In this document: one piece after another, positions 1 through 7,761 of the stretch
How the letters are laid out: each line of letters opens with the position of its first letter
Position numbering within the stretch: the first letter of the stretch is position 1
Source of the DNA: 66-474 sp036278635
GTDB lineage: Bacteria > Pseudomonadota > Gammaproteobacteria > Xanthomonadales > Rhodanobacteraceae
Direction: 5' to 3'
DNA: 45,918 nt
NCBI GenBank assembly: GCA_036278635.1
Contig: DASUKQ010000113.1
Coordinates: 1-45,918 of the forward strand
The notes under the pieces: model-generated
Database searches by the model: none
The model's input: the letters and a program-made list of their open reading frames with translations, nothing else
What the model was told of the DNA's origin: nothing
Translations under genes and position numbers: made by a program

Positions 1-83
1 TCCCTTCGACTTGCCGGGACTCCATGGTCGACGCGTGCCGGGTCTGGCAACAGGGGCAAATGCGCTCGACTTGCGAGCGCCGG

Positions 84-1043
84 TTACGCCGCCATCCGGT
101 GTTCGTAGTACGGCCGGTCGCGGTCATCCAGGATGGCGTGCAGTGCCGGCAGGTTGGATGGGTCCGGGGCCAGCCACGCCTCGACGTTCTCCGGCTTGAT
201 CGGAATGATGCAACGATCGTGTCCCGCGGCCGCGATTTCCGGTGGCGGCTGGTCGGTGATGGACGCGAACGAGTAAAGCCCGGAGTCGCCCCCGGGCGAA
301 TGGTTCCACAGGCACGCCACCAGCATGTCGTGCGGTGGTTGCGGGCGGAATTCCAGCACCACGTTCTCCCCTTTTTCGCCGGGCGCAAGTTCGCGATGTT
401 CGACCTTGTGCCGCGCGACGTTCTCGTAGAACGCGGTGACGATCATGATGCCGTGGCGATGTCCGAACAGCCTGGCCCACGTCTTTTCCAAACTGTCGCG
501 TCGCGCGTTGTAGGTGCCGGGATATTTGCGCTCGGCGGCTTCGCTCCAGCCGGGCAGGCGACACTGGTAGCGCATCGGCACCAGCACCCGCTTGCCGTCG
601 CGCACGATCATCACGGGCGCGTACTGACCGGGGAAGATGCGCGCATCGCGCGGCAGTCGTTCGGTCCGCCTGAGGTCGGCCAGGTTCCGCTGCGCAGCTT
701 CCATCTTGTTGCGCGCGATGCGCCGCTCGTTGCCGGCCTTTTTGGTCGTCCGGGCCTGTAGCGCGCGCTCGGCGTCGGCGAGCCGCTTCTTCTGCGCGAA
801 CAACTCTGTTTCCAGCGTCCGCGCCAACTCGGCGTCGCCCGCCACGATCAAGTCGTGGATGTTGCGTTCGTCTTCGTTGCGCGGATCGGCGAACGCATCC
901 TTCATCGCCTTGGTGATCTTTCGCCAGCTGCCGTCCTGCCGGCGTTCCCAGAAAAACCGGGCGTACTGCCGGATGTCCATGGTCGCGCCGAACTCCCGCT
1001 CGAACTTGCGATATTCGGCCCGGATTTGAGCGGAGTAGCACAT
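84..1043 (-). CDS. SOS response-associated peptidase (SRAP/YedK/HMCES-like), MCYSAQ subtype
   Basis: Proteins of this family form a covalent thiazolidine link to abasic sites in single-stranded DNA through Cys2 and later release it. The 319 aa product starts MCYSAQ, so the cysteine becomes N-terminal after Met removal. Other family residues are visible: the Asn of YNARRD, the Glu of AFYEN, and the His of GHDRCIIPI, matching the Asn/Glu/His active-site set of E. coli YedK. It is longer than YedK (about 220 aa) because of an N-terminal insertion (about residues 25-130) rich in Arg/Lys/Glu and probably helical, with several RRT/KK stretches. The downstream 83 bases to the window edge hold no gene I can support. 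Family assignment is firm; the role of the insertion is unknown. Confidence 0.9.
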   Translation of the reverse strand: MCYSAQIRAEYRKFEREFGATMDIRQYARFFWERRQDGSWRKITKAMKDAFADPRNEDERNIHDLIVAGDAELARTLETELFAQKKRLADAERALQARTTKKAGNERRIARNKMEAAQRNLADLRRTERLPRDARIFPGQYAPVMIVRDGKRVLVPMRYQCRLPGWSEAAERKYPGTYNARRDSLEKTWARLFGHRHGIMIVTAFYENVARHKVEHRELAPGEKGENVVLEFRPQPPHDMLVACLWNHSPGGDSGLYSFASITDQPPPEIAAAGHDRCIIPIKPENVEAWLAPDPSNLPALHAILDDRDRPYYEHRMAA

Positions 1044-1170
1044 GCCCCCGGATGGTAGCGCGGGTGGGCATCGCTTGCCGCATGCGCCTTCCGGCTGCGT
1101 GTCGGGAGACGGCCGCGCCGACGAAACTTCGTTCGATCCGCGACGGGGCTGTCGTTGGCGACGCGGCCAC

Positions 1171-1593
1171 CTACAGAAATCTCAATAGATGCCCCTCGCG
1201 GTCGAACGCCGCGAACTCGCCGACCCGCCCGTCGTTGATCGCGTTGACCATGAAGCGCAGGGGCTGGTCGGCTTCGTCGGGATTGGGGGCGATACCGCCG
1301 CGGCCTTCGAGGCTGCCGACGAAAACGACGTCCCAGTGCTGGCCGGTGCCGACGGATTCGGCGGCGAGTTCGGCGAAACCGGCCACTTCGTCGGGGGACT
1401 TGTCCACGCACAGGCATGGTTGCAGATGTCCGCCTTCGCCGCGCGCGAAACTTTCGCGCTGCGCGGCCGTGGCATGCTCGCCCAGTTCGCGCCGGGCAAA
1501 CACGAACAACAGCCGCTGCGGCTCCTGCTGCCGTCGCGCGGCATCCAGCAGCGTCCTGAAATCGGTCAGCGTCGGTGTGCCCGTCGGCGCCAC
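1171..1593 (-). CDS. Small conserved protein of unknown function
   Basis: This is about 140 aa when started at the GTG at 1593, just after the stop of the upstream CMD gene. The reading frame is open further upstream but that part overlaps the CMD gene and looks like shadow sequence. The core reads FRTLLDAARRQQ, then QRLLFVFARREL, a GEGG turn, LCVDKSPDEV and GQHWDVVFV. It looks like a single soluble alpha/beta domain with no signal or membrane segment. I recall similar short proteins labelled 'ribonucleotide reductase subunit alpha' in proteobacterial databases, but nothing here resembles the catalytic subunit of that enzyme (far too short, no catalytic cysteines), so I do not use the name. 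It is probably co-transcribed with the CMD gene. The exact start is uncertain. Confidence 0.65.
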   Translation of the reverse strand: MAPTGTPTLTDFRTLLDAARRQQEPQRLLFVFARRELGEHATAAQRESFARGEGGHLQPCLCVDKSPDEVAGFAELAAESVGTGQHWDVVFVGSLEGRGGIAPNPDEADQPLRFMVNAINDGRVGEFAAFDREGHLLRFL

Positions 1594-1598
1594 GGCGG

Positions 1599-2069
1599 TC
1601 AGGCGCTTTTTGCGCGCGTGCGCGGCTGGTAATGGCCGGGCTCGGAGCGGAACGGAATCGCGAGGCGGTTCCAGCCGTTGATCGCGATGATCGCAAGCGT
1701 AAGCTCCACCAGCTCCTTGTCGCCGAATTGCTTGCGCACGTCTTCGTACAGAGCGTCGGACACGTCGTTGTCCGAGATCCGGGTGAGTGCCTCGGTCCAC
1801 GCCAGCGCCGCGCGCTCACGCTCGCTGTAGAAAGGCGATTCGCGCCAGGCGTCGAGCAGGTACAGGCGTTGCTCGGTTTCGCCCGCGGCGCGCGCGTCCT
1901 TGCTGTGCATGTCGAGGCAATACGCGCAGCCGTTGATCTGCGACGCGCGCATTTTCACCAGTTCCATCAGGGGATGTTCGAGTCCCGAGTTGTCGACGTG
2001 TTCCTGGAGTTGGCGGATCGCCTTGAAGCCATCGGGCGAAGCCTGGACGTAATTGAGGCGTTGGGTCAT
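1599..2069 (-). CDS. Carboxymuconolactone decarboxylase (CMD)/AhpD-like protein
   Basis: This 156 aa alpha-helical protein carries the AhpD-type core: ASQINGCAYCLDMHSKDA gives the CxxC redox pair followed by His, then LLDAWRESPFYSERERAALAWTEALT. Members with CxxC-x3-H usually act as peroxidase or alkylhydroperoxidase helpers rather than true carboxymuconolactone decarboxylases. The ATG at 2069 has a GGAG eight bases upstream. The small conserved gene follows within a few bases, suggesting one transcript. No regulator is adjacent. Family is secure; substrate is unknown. Confidence 0.88.
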   Translation of the reverse strand: MTQRLNYVQASPDGFKAIRQLQEHVDNSGLEHPLMELVKMRASQINGCAYCLDMHSKDARAAGETEQRLYLLDAWRESPFYSERERAALAWTEALTRISDNDVSDALYEDVRKQFGDKELVELTLAIIAINGWNRLAIPFRSEPGHYQPRTRAKSA

Positions 2070-2111
2070 GAGGTGATCTCCGTGCGTGTCAACCTGTTGA
2101 TTCGTGAAAGC

Positions 2112-2247
2112 AAGCTTTTGTGAAGAGTCGGGCCATGGAGCTCCTGGTCATGGATGGCGGTTTTGCGGCCGTTCCGGTATGGCTGGTTCCTGATCGCGGC
2201 GGCGACCCTGGACCCGGAGTGGGCGGCGACCATGGATGATCGCATGA
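2112..2247 (+). repeat. Dispersed intergenic repeat, copy A
   Basis: About 135 bases beginning CTTTTGTGAAGAGTCGGGCC and ending near GATGATCGCATGAC. It shares its head (TTGTGAAAAGTCAGGCCA, GGAGCTC, CCATGGATGGCGG) and tail (GGACGATCGCA) with copies at about 10120, 27400 and 40387. It fills the gap between the CMD gene and the stop codon of the cysteine-synthase-like gene. The two ends form an imperfect inverted repeat (TTTTGTGA against TTTTGCGA). Confidence 0.75.
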
Positions 2248-3198
2248 CTAGTGGAACGGCACCGGCCGGTCGGCGTCCCGGGCCGGGTGCATGAAGAAGT
2301 CGTGCAGGTATTTCTCGCCTTCGTCGTCGAGGATGGTGACGACGGTTTCGAGTTCCGGGTGCTGCTCGCGGATGCGCCTTGCCGCGAGCAGGTGCGCGCC
2401 CGAGCTGGGGCCGCAGAAGAGTCCCCGCGTGCGCGCGAGCTTGCGCATCTCTGCCACCGCCTCGGCGCTGCCGACGCCCAGGGTGTCGTTCACCAGGTCG
2501 CGGTGCTGGGCGAAGATCCCGGGTACGAAACCGTCCGAGATGCCTTCGATCTGGTGCAACGCCACCTCGCCGCAAAGGATGGTGCGCGATTCTGACGGTT
2601 CCATCGCGAACAGGCGCACGTTCGGGTTGACCTTGCGGAAGGCCTGGCCGACGCCGATCAGCGTGCCGCCGGTGCCGACTCCGTGCACGAACGCGTCGGG
2701 TACGCGGCCCTCCGGCAACTGCGCGAGGATTTCCGGGCCGAGCAGTTCCCGGTTCTCGTCCACGTTCCATTCGGACTCGAACTGGCCGGGGAAGAAGAAG
2801 CCCGGTTGCCGGCCCAGCTCGCGCGCACGTTCCAGCGCGTCGTTGACGTGGAAGGTGCCGCAGAACAGGACCTCGGCCCCGAACGCGCGCGAGATCGCCA
2901 CGCGCTCGCTGGACAGGCCTTCGGGCATCACCACGATCATGCGGTAGCCCTTGACCGCGGCCACCATCGAGAAGGCGTTGCCGGTGTTGCCGCTGGTCGC
3001 TTCGACGATGGTGTCGCCGGGTTTGAGTTGTCCGGCCTGTTCGGCGCGTTCGACGATGTAGTTGGCAATGCGCGCCTTGATCGAGCCGGACGGGTTCAGG
3101 AACTCGCACTTGACGAATATGCCGTCGACTTCCAGCAGCGGCGTGTCGCCGATGGCGTCGAGGATGCTCGCTGAAACCTTCGGGTAACGGGTTGACAT
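2248..3198 (-). CDS. PLP-dependent cysteine synthase family protein
   Basis: A fold-type II PLP enzyme of about 316 aa. N-terminal IGDTPLLEV is followed by NPSGSIKARIA, which holds the Schiff-base lysine, then TSGNTGNAF for substrate/PLP binding, and GVGTGGTLIGV, the glycine-rich phosphate loop. The usual sequence around the lysine in CysK/CysM is S-[SIV]-K-D-R, whereas here it is IKAR. That, together with the divergent mid-region (GTFHVNDALERAREL), makes me reluctant to call it CysK or CysM. Cystathionine beta-synthase-like and diaminopropionate-type synthases belong to the same superfamily. I chose the ATG at 3198 (GAGG upstream) over a GTG at 3240 that adds an unconserved 14 residues. No cysE or sulfate-assimilation gene is next to it. 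Confidence 0.85.
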   Translation of the reverse strand: MSTRYPKVSASILDAIGDTPLLEVDGIFVKCEFLNPSGSIKARIANYIVERAEQAGQLKPGDTIVEATSGNTGNAFSMVAAVKGYRMIVVMPEGLSSERVAISRAFGAEVLFCGTFHVNDALERARELGRQPGFFFPGQFESEWNVDENRELLGPEILAQLPEGRVPDAFVHGVGTGGTLIGVGQAFRKVNPNVRLFAMEPSESRTILCGEVALHQIEGISDGFVPGIFAQHRDLVNDTLGVGSAEAVAEMRKLARTRGLFCGPSSGAHLLAARRIREQHPELETVVTILDDEGEKYLHDFFMHPARDADRPVPFH

Positions 3199-3329
3199 GC
3201 CCGACCTCGTTGCTTGGACCGATAGTGTGGCCTCGCGCACGCGAAGGCCCCCTGACCCATGTCACCTGGGCATGACAGAAGGCCCCGGCATGGGGGCGGC
3301 CATGGCCGGGGCTTCCGGTTTCCGCAGGC

Positions 3330-3746
3330 CTACCAGTTGTCGCCGCCGGCCTTCTTCCCTTGAAGTTCGGCGGCGATCTTGCCCGCATCCTTTTGCACGC
3401 TGGCGAGCGAGTCCGATTGCAACGCGCGTTGCGCGTCGGCCAGTGCGCTCTTCAGTTTGCCGTTCAGCGCCTGGTTGGATGCCGAATCGGGGATGGCGCC
3501 ATTTCCCTGGCCCTTGCAGGGGTTGCCTGCGGTGGCGTCGAAACCCGTACCCTGCGGCCCGACCAGACAATTGATCACGTGGTGCAGGTGGGTGTGCGCT
3601 TGCGCCACCGTGGTCGCGTTTTGCGCCATCAGCGCGTGCGCGTGCGCGGTGCTCGTCTCGGTGCTTGCGCTGTCTTGCGCAGGTGCAGCGAATGCAAGGC
3701 CGGTCGCGAACACGCCGGCGATACCCATGGCCAGCAACTTTTTCAT
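3330..3746 (-). CDS. Secreted His-rich protein of unknown function
   Basis: A 138 aa protein with a clear Sec signal peptide (MKKLLAMGIAGVFATGLAFA, cleavage near AFA/APA). The mature part has an early histidine cluster (AHAHAL ... AHTHLHHVINC), two cysteines (INCLVG and GNPCKG), and an Ala/Gln-rich helical C-terminus. The start has a strong GGAGG. It lies 114 bases downstream of the multicopper oxidase on the same strand, so it may share its transcript. The His content and the neighbour suggest a periplasmic metal-binding role, but that is inference only. Confidence 0.75.
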   Translation of the reverse strand: MKKLLAMGIAGVFATGLAFAAPAQDSASTETSTAHAHALMAQNATTVAQAHTHLHHVINCLVGPQGTGFDATAGNPCKGQGNGAIPDSASNQALNGKLKSALADAQRALQSDSLASVQKDAGKIAAELQGKKAGGDNW

Positions 3747-3860
3747 TTCTGCCTCCGTAGGAAGTCCATCTGCCGTGTAGCAGCGCGTCAGCGTACGCGC
3801 CCGGATGTAATCGTGGCGTGTAGCGCGCCGCGGGTCCGTTCAGCCGGGGGCGCGTGCGTC

Positions 3861-5348
3861 TCACGCGGTCTCGAACAGAACCATGAAGCCGAAGTCCATG
3901 TGTTGCTGCATGTGGCAATGCCACAGCGTCCGTCCGGGCTGGTCGGCGGTGAAGTCGACTTCCGTGGTCTGGTAGGGCGGCACCAGCACGACGTCCTTCA
4001 TCACGCCTGCGGTCGGCTGGCCCATGATGCGGGTCACCTCGAACGTGTGGCGATGCAGGTGCAGGGGATGGATGTCGTCGCTGGCGTTGCGGTAGCGCAG
4101 CCGGTAGCGCCTGCCAAGCTCAAGCTTGCGGGTCACGGGCATCGTCTTCCAGTCGTACGGCACGCCGTTGATCGACCAGAGATTGAAGCCGTGCGCAGCG
4201 CTCTGGCGTTCGGTGATCACCAGGTCGATGGTTTCGTCGGGCTTGGCAACCTTGCGTTTCGGGTCGGCGAACAGGCGGTAATCCCATTTGAACGCGGGCG
4301 GCGCCTGCCATTGCGGCTTGCCGCCGGCACCCGCGTATTCGACCACGATCCCCATCCCGCCCTTGCGGTCGGCATCGACGGTGTCGCCAAGCACCCACAC
4401 GCCGGGATGATCCATCTCGACGATCGCGGAGACGCGTTCGGCGGTACCCAGCCACAACGCAGGCACCTCGACGGGGTGCGGCACCGGATTGCCGTCCAGC
4501 GCGACCACCTTGAAGGTGTGGCCGGGCAGGGCGAGGCTGCGGTTTTCGGTGGCGCTGGCGTTGACGACGTGCAACATCACTCGTTCGCCGCGCTTGACCC
4601 GGACCGGCTCGCCGTAACCCAGTGCCTTGCCGTTGATTGCGAAGGCGTCGTAGGCCAGTTCGTAGCCGGGCGGTACCTTGCCCGCGCCCGGGTCGGAATG
4701 CGCGGCGATGGTGACCAACTCAAGGTCCATGCCCTGCGGCGCCATGAAGGGGGTGTCGTCGTCCATCCGCGTGAGAAACGGCTGGAATTCCTTGAGGGTC
4801 AGGAACACCTCGCGGTCGTAGGCGCCCGGATCGTGTTTCGGTTCGATGTATACGGGGCCGGCCTGGCCGCTGTAAAGCCCATGCGCGAGATTGGCGCCGG
4901 CACGCACATGGGTGTGGTAGAAGCGCAGGCCCGCCGGTTGCGGCACGAACACCTCGCGGCGATGCCCGTGTGCCGGCACCGGCGGGGTACGCTCCTCGAA
5001 CGCGCCGTCGACGCTGTCGGGAAGGAACTGGCCGTGCCAGTGCACCTGTTCGTCGAGATCGGTGTCGTTGAAGATGTCGATGACGGTTCGCCGGCCTTCC
5101 TTGAAACGCAGCAGGGGACCGGGGAAATCGCCGTTGTAGAGCGTGGTGGATACGAACCGCTCGTGGCTGAGTTCCAGCACGCCGGTGGCGATCCGCAATT
5201 CGTAGTCGGCCTTCGTGGAGGCAACGCCCGTGGCCGCGATCTGGCTTTTCCCGGCTGCGCGGGCCGGGGCCAACGCGTCCGCGCCGGGCGCGACACCCGC
5301 GGCGAGGGCGGCCAGGCTGGCAGTTTTCAGGAAATCACGACGACGCAT
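3861..5348 (-). CDS. Tat-exported multicopper oxidase (laccase-like)
   Basis: This 495 aa periplasmic oxidase would couple one-electron oxidation of a phenol or metal ion to reduction of O2 to water. The N-terminus MRRRDFLKTASLAALAAG is a Tat signal (RRxFLK). All four copper-ligand motifs are present: HWHG (103-106), HTH (145-147), HPLHLH (427-432) and HCHMQQH (477-483). These supply the trinuclear cluster and the type 1 site. The axial position five residues after H483 is Phe488, not the Met of CueO/CopA, as in high-potential fungal laccases. There is no Met-rich insert like that of CueO. The ATG at 5348 has a perfect AGGAGG eight bases upstream; the ORF extends further but without support. 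Confidence 0.93.
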   Translation of the reverse strand: MRRRDFLKTASLAALAAGVAPGADALAPARAAGKSQIAATGVASTKADYELRIATGVLELSHERFVSTTLYNGDFPGPLLRFKEGRRTVIDIFNDTDLDEQVHWHGQFLPDSVDGAFEERTPPVPAHGHRREVFVPQPAGLRFYHTHVRAGANLAHGLYSGQAGPVYIEPKHDPGAYDREVFLTLKEFQPFLTRMDDDTPFMAPQGMDLELVTIAAHSDPGAGKVPPGYELAYDAFAINGKALGYGEPVRVKRGERVMLHVVNASATENRSLALPGHTFKVVALDGNPVPHPVEVPALWLGTAERVSAIVEMDHPGVWVLGDTVDADRKGGMGIVVEYAGAGGKPQWQAPPAFKWDYRLFADPKRKVAKPDETIDLVITERQSAAHGFNLWSINGVPYDWKTMPVTRKLELGRRYRLRYRNASDDIHPLHLHRHTFEVTRIMGQPTAGVMKDVVLVPPYQTTEVDFTADQPGRTLWHCHMQQHMDFGFMVLFETA

Positions 5349-5438
5349 GCATACCTCCTGGACATCCGGAGGTGGCAGCGTATCAGCCTTGCGCCGCATC
5401 GCCGAGCGATGCGGTCGACGGCAGCGGTGATGGCACGC

Positions 5439-6146
5439 TCAGGCGTGGCCGTTCGCTGCGCGCCGCGATTTCCGGTGGTAGCGGGTCCCCAGCAGGACAT
5501 CCCACAGCCCGGTCGTCACCCCGAAATTGGTGTCCGGATGGTAGTGGTGGATGTTGTGGAACCCCGCCCAGCGACGCATCAGGGGGCTCTTGAAGCGGCG
5601 CACGTGGATCACGACGTGGCTCAGTCCGTAGGCCGCATAACCGGCGGCGATGATGCCTGCCAGCAACAGGGCGTAGCCAGCGGGGATCGCCAGCGCGAAC
5701 ACCACGGCCAGCGCGCACATGAACAATGGCGGCATGAAGAACGGCAGGGCGTCGTAACCCAGCGGATCGAGGTGATGATTGTCGTGGCCGGCTTCGAACG
5801 GGCCGGTGTGGCCGTGGAACAACCAGCGGTGCGCGGCGTATTCGAGGAAGGTGAAGGCGAACAGTCCGAGCACGACGGTCAACGTCGCCGCCACCAGTTT
5901 CAGGTGCCCGTACCAGAGTCCGGCAACGATCAGGATGACGCTGATCGCGCTGTCGCTGGCCAGGCCGACGTGCAGGTTGCGCCGGCTGGTGGATAGTCGG
6001 GATAGTGGGCGGGCGATCCGTTCGAGCCACGACGGCAATGCCGACGGGGCCCGGGCGGATGGGCGGCGCGTCGTGGGCGCCCTCGGGTTGGTGGACACGG
6101 TCGGGATGGCTCCTGTCGCTGGCAACAGGCGGTCGACGGCGACCAT
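5439..6146 (-). CDS. Membrane fatty acid hydroxylase/sterol desaturase family protein
   Basis: A 235 aa integral membrane di-iron enzyme. The His clusters are HRWLFH (about residue 115), HDNHH and HNIHHYH near the C-terminus, matching the H-x3/4-H, H-x2-HH, H-x2-HH pattern of the superfamily. Several hydrophobic segments alternate with them (ISVILIVAGLWYG, VATL-VVLGLFAFTF, the ALAVVFALAIPAGYALL block). The first 60 residues are Pro/Arg-rich and poorly conserved-looking. Start is uncertain: the ATG at 6146 lacks a good ribosome site, while a GTG at 6098 has AGGAG 11 bases upstream. It is divergent from the DUF6491 gene. The lipid substrate cannot be inferred. Confidence 0.85.
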   Translation of the reverse strand: MVAVDRLLPATGAIPTVSTNPRAPTTRRPSARAPSALPSWLERIARPLSRLSTSRRNLHVGLASDSAISVILIVAGLWYGHLKLVAATLTVVLGLFAFTFLEYAAHRWLFHGHTGPFEAGHDNHHLDPLGYDALPFFMPPLFMCALAVVFALAIPAGYALLLAGIIAAGYAAYGLSHVVIHVRRFKSPLMRRWAGFHNIHHYHPDTNFGVTTGLWDVLLGTRYHRKSRRAANGHA

Positions 6147-6206
6147 TCGCCGGTGCGCCGCCGCAGTATAGTGAGAAAACCGCTGCAACGGTTGAGGTAC
6201 ATCAGG

Positions 6207-6638
6207 ATGAAAACCTTCCGGATCGTCGCGGGCCTGGCGCTCCTGTCGGCGGGAACCTTCCCGTTGCCCGGCCTGGCGCAGCAAACTCCAAGTGAAGCGC
6301 AAGACCTTGCCCGGTACCGGCGCTATGCGGAGGCGCCGGTGGATCACGTCCGTTATTTCCAGGTCAACGGGTTCCAGTACCTTGCCCCCGACACCCTCGC
6401 GATCCGTTTCGGGGTCAACGAGCTGTACCTGCTGAAAGTGCAAACTCCCTGCGCCCGCCTCGCGTTCGCGAACGGCATCGCGCTGACTGCGAAGAACAAT
6501 ACGCTGTACAGCAATTTCGACTTCGTCACCTTCGATCACCAGCGTTGCAAGATCCTCGGGATCACGCCGGTGAACGAGCTGAAGATGAAGCAGGACGCGG
6601 GCAAGGCCAAGGCCGCAAGCGCATCGTCAGGCAGCTGA
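6207..6638 (+). CDS. DUF6491 family secreted protein
   Basis: A 143 aa protein with a signal peptide (MKTFRIVAGLALLSAG, cleavage near LAQ/QT). The mature region reads APVDHVRYFQVNGFQYLAPDTLAIRF, then a TPCARLAFA segment and a DHQRCKI segment, the two cysteines of which probably pair in the periplasm. This resembles the small periplasmic proteins common in Xanthomonadales grouped as DUF6491. A Lys/Ala/Ser-rich tail follows. Function is unknown. It is transcribed toward mutY and ends 63 bases from it, with no clear terminator hairpin between. Confidence 0.75.
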   Translation: MKTFRIVAGLALLSAGTFPLPGLAQQTPSEAQDLARYRRYAEAPVDHVRYFQVNGFQYLAPDTLAIRFGVNELYLLKVQTPCARLAFANGIALTAKNNTLYSNFDFVTFDHQRCKILGITPVNELKMKQDAGKAKAASASSGS

Positions 6639-6701
6639 GGCGCACGGGCATTCCATCGGCGCGGGTGCCGGGATCCATCCGGTTTCCGGTCGTCGAAGCG
6701 A

Positions 6702-7757
6702 TCAGGGACGATCGCGTGCCGCATCGCACAACAACAGCTTCCGCACCGGCGCCGGAATGCCGAGTTCGGCGATGCCGGCACGATCGCACCAACGCAGGTC
6801 CGGCGTGTCGGCGACCGCGCGGCGAATGCTTGCACCGCGCCATTCGATCGGCGAAGCCTGCAGCGTGTAATGGGTGAACCCATGTTTGATCGTGGGCAAT
6901 GCATTGCCGGCACGGCCGTCGAGATCGGCCCATTGCATTGCGGTGGTCCTGGCGTCTTGCTCCGTCGACGCTTCCGGCAGGCTCCACAAGCCCGGCCAGA
7001 CGCCTTGCGGCGGGCGGCGTTGCAGCAGGACGCGACCACGGCGATCGCGCAACACGATGAATATCGTTTGTCTTTCCGGCAACACGCGAGCCGGACGTCG
7101 CATCGGCAGCGATGCCGTCCGGTCCTCCCGGAGCGCGGCACAGGTGCGCCGTTGCGGACAGCGCCCGCAGTCGGGCCGACGCGGGGTGCACACCGTTGCG
7201 CCCAGGTCCATGATGGCCTGCGTGTAATCGGCGATGCGCGCTTTGGGGGTATGCACTTCGGCACGCGACCAAAGCCGCTTTTCGACCGCCCGCTCGCCCG
7301 GCCATCCGTCCACCCCGTGGTATCGGCACAGGACGCGTTTGACGTTGCCGTCGAGGATGGCGTGGCGCCGTTGGTGCGCCAGCGCGAGGATCGCGCCGGC
7401 GGTGGAGCGCCCGATCCCGGGCAGCGCGGACAGCGCCTCGAAGTCGCGCGGCAGGCGACTGGCGTGCCGTTCGGCGCACAGCTTCGCCGCAGCATGCAGG
7501 TGGCGCGCGCGCCGGTAGTAGCCGAGCCCCGACCACAGCGAAAGCACCCTGTCTTCGTCGGCGGCGGCCAGGGCAGGCAGATCGGGCAACGCGTCGACGA
7601 AGCGCTGGAAGTAAGGGATAACCGTCGCGACCTGGGTTTGTTGCAGCATCACCTCGGAAATCCAGACCCGGTAGGGCGTGCGCGGATGCTGCCAGGGAAG
7701 GTCCCGGCGGCCATGCCGGTCGTACCAGTCGAGCAGGCGCCGGGCAAAGCCGTCCAT
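6702..7757 (-). CDS. mutY: A/G-specific adenine DNA glycosylase
   Basis: Removes adenine mispaired with 8-oxoguanine. The 351 aa sequence has the SEVMLQQTQV helix with catalytic Glu35, the helix-hairpin-helix LPGIGRS (112-118), catalytic Asp136 in ILDGNVKRVL, and the iron-sulfur loop C190-x6-C197-x2-C200-x5-C206. A NUDIX-like C-terminal domain (FIVLRDRRGRVLLQRRPPQGVWPGLWSLPE) recognises 8-oxoG. MutY has Tyr/Ser rather than the Lys of endonuclease III, fitting a monofunctional enzyme. It is the last gene of ftsY-asmA-mutY, starting 4 bases after the asmA stop. Confidence 0.97.
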   Translation of the reverse strand: MDGFARRLLDWYDRHGRRDLPWQHPRTPYRVWISEVMLQQTQVATVIPYFQRFVDALPDLPALAAADEDRVLSLWSGLGYYRRARHLHAAAKLCAERHASRLPRDFEALSALPGIGRSTAGAILALAHQRRHAILDGNVKRVLCRYHGVDGWPGERAVEKRLWSRAEVHTPKARIADYTQAIMDLGATVCTPRRPDCGRCPQRRTCAALREDRTASLPMRRPARVLPERQTIFIVLRDRRGRVLLQRRPPQGVWPGLWSLPEASTEQDARTTAMQWADLDGRAGNALPTIKHGFTHYTLQASPIEWRGASIRRAVADTPDLRWCDRAGIAELGIPAPVRKLLLCDAARDRP

Positions 7758-7761
7758 CCGA

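Noticed and set aside
1171..1593. Naming the small conserved gene a ribonucleotide reductase subunit
   Set aside because: At about 140 aa with none of the catalytic residues it cannot be that enzyme's catalytic subunit.
3360..5996. 878 aa plus-strand open frame over the multicopper oxidase
   Set aside because: All four copper motifs are on the minus strand, so this is a shadow.
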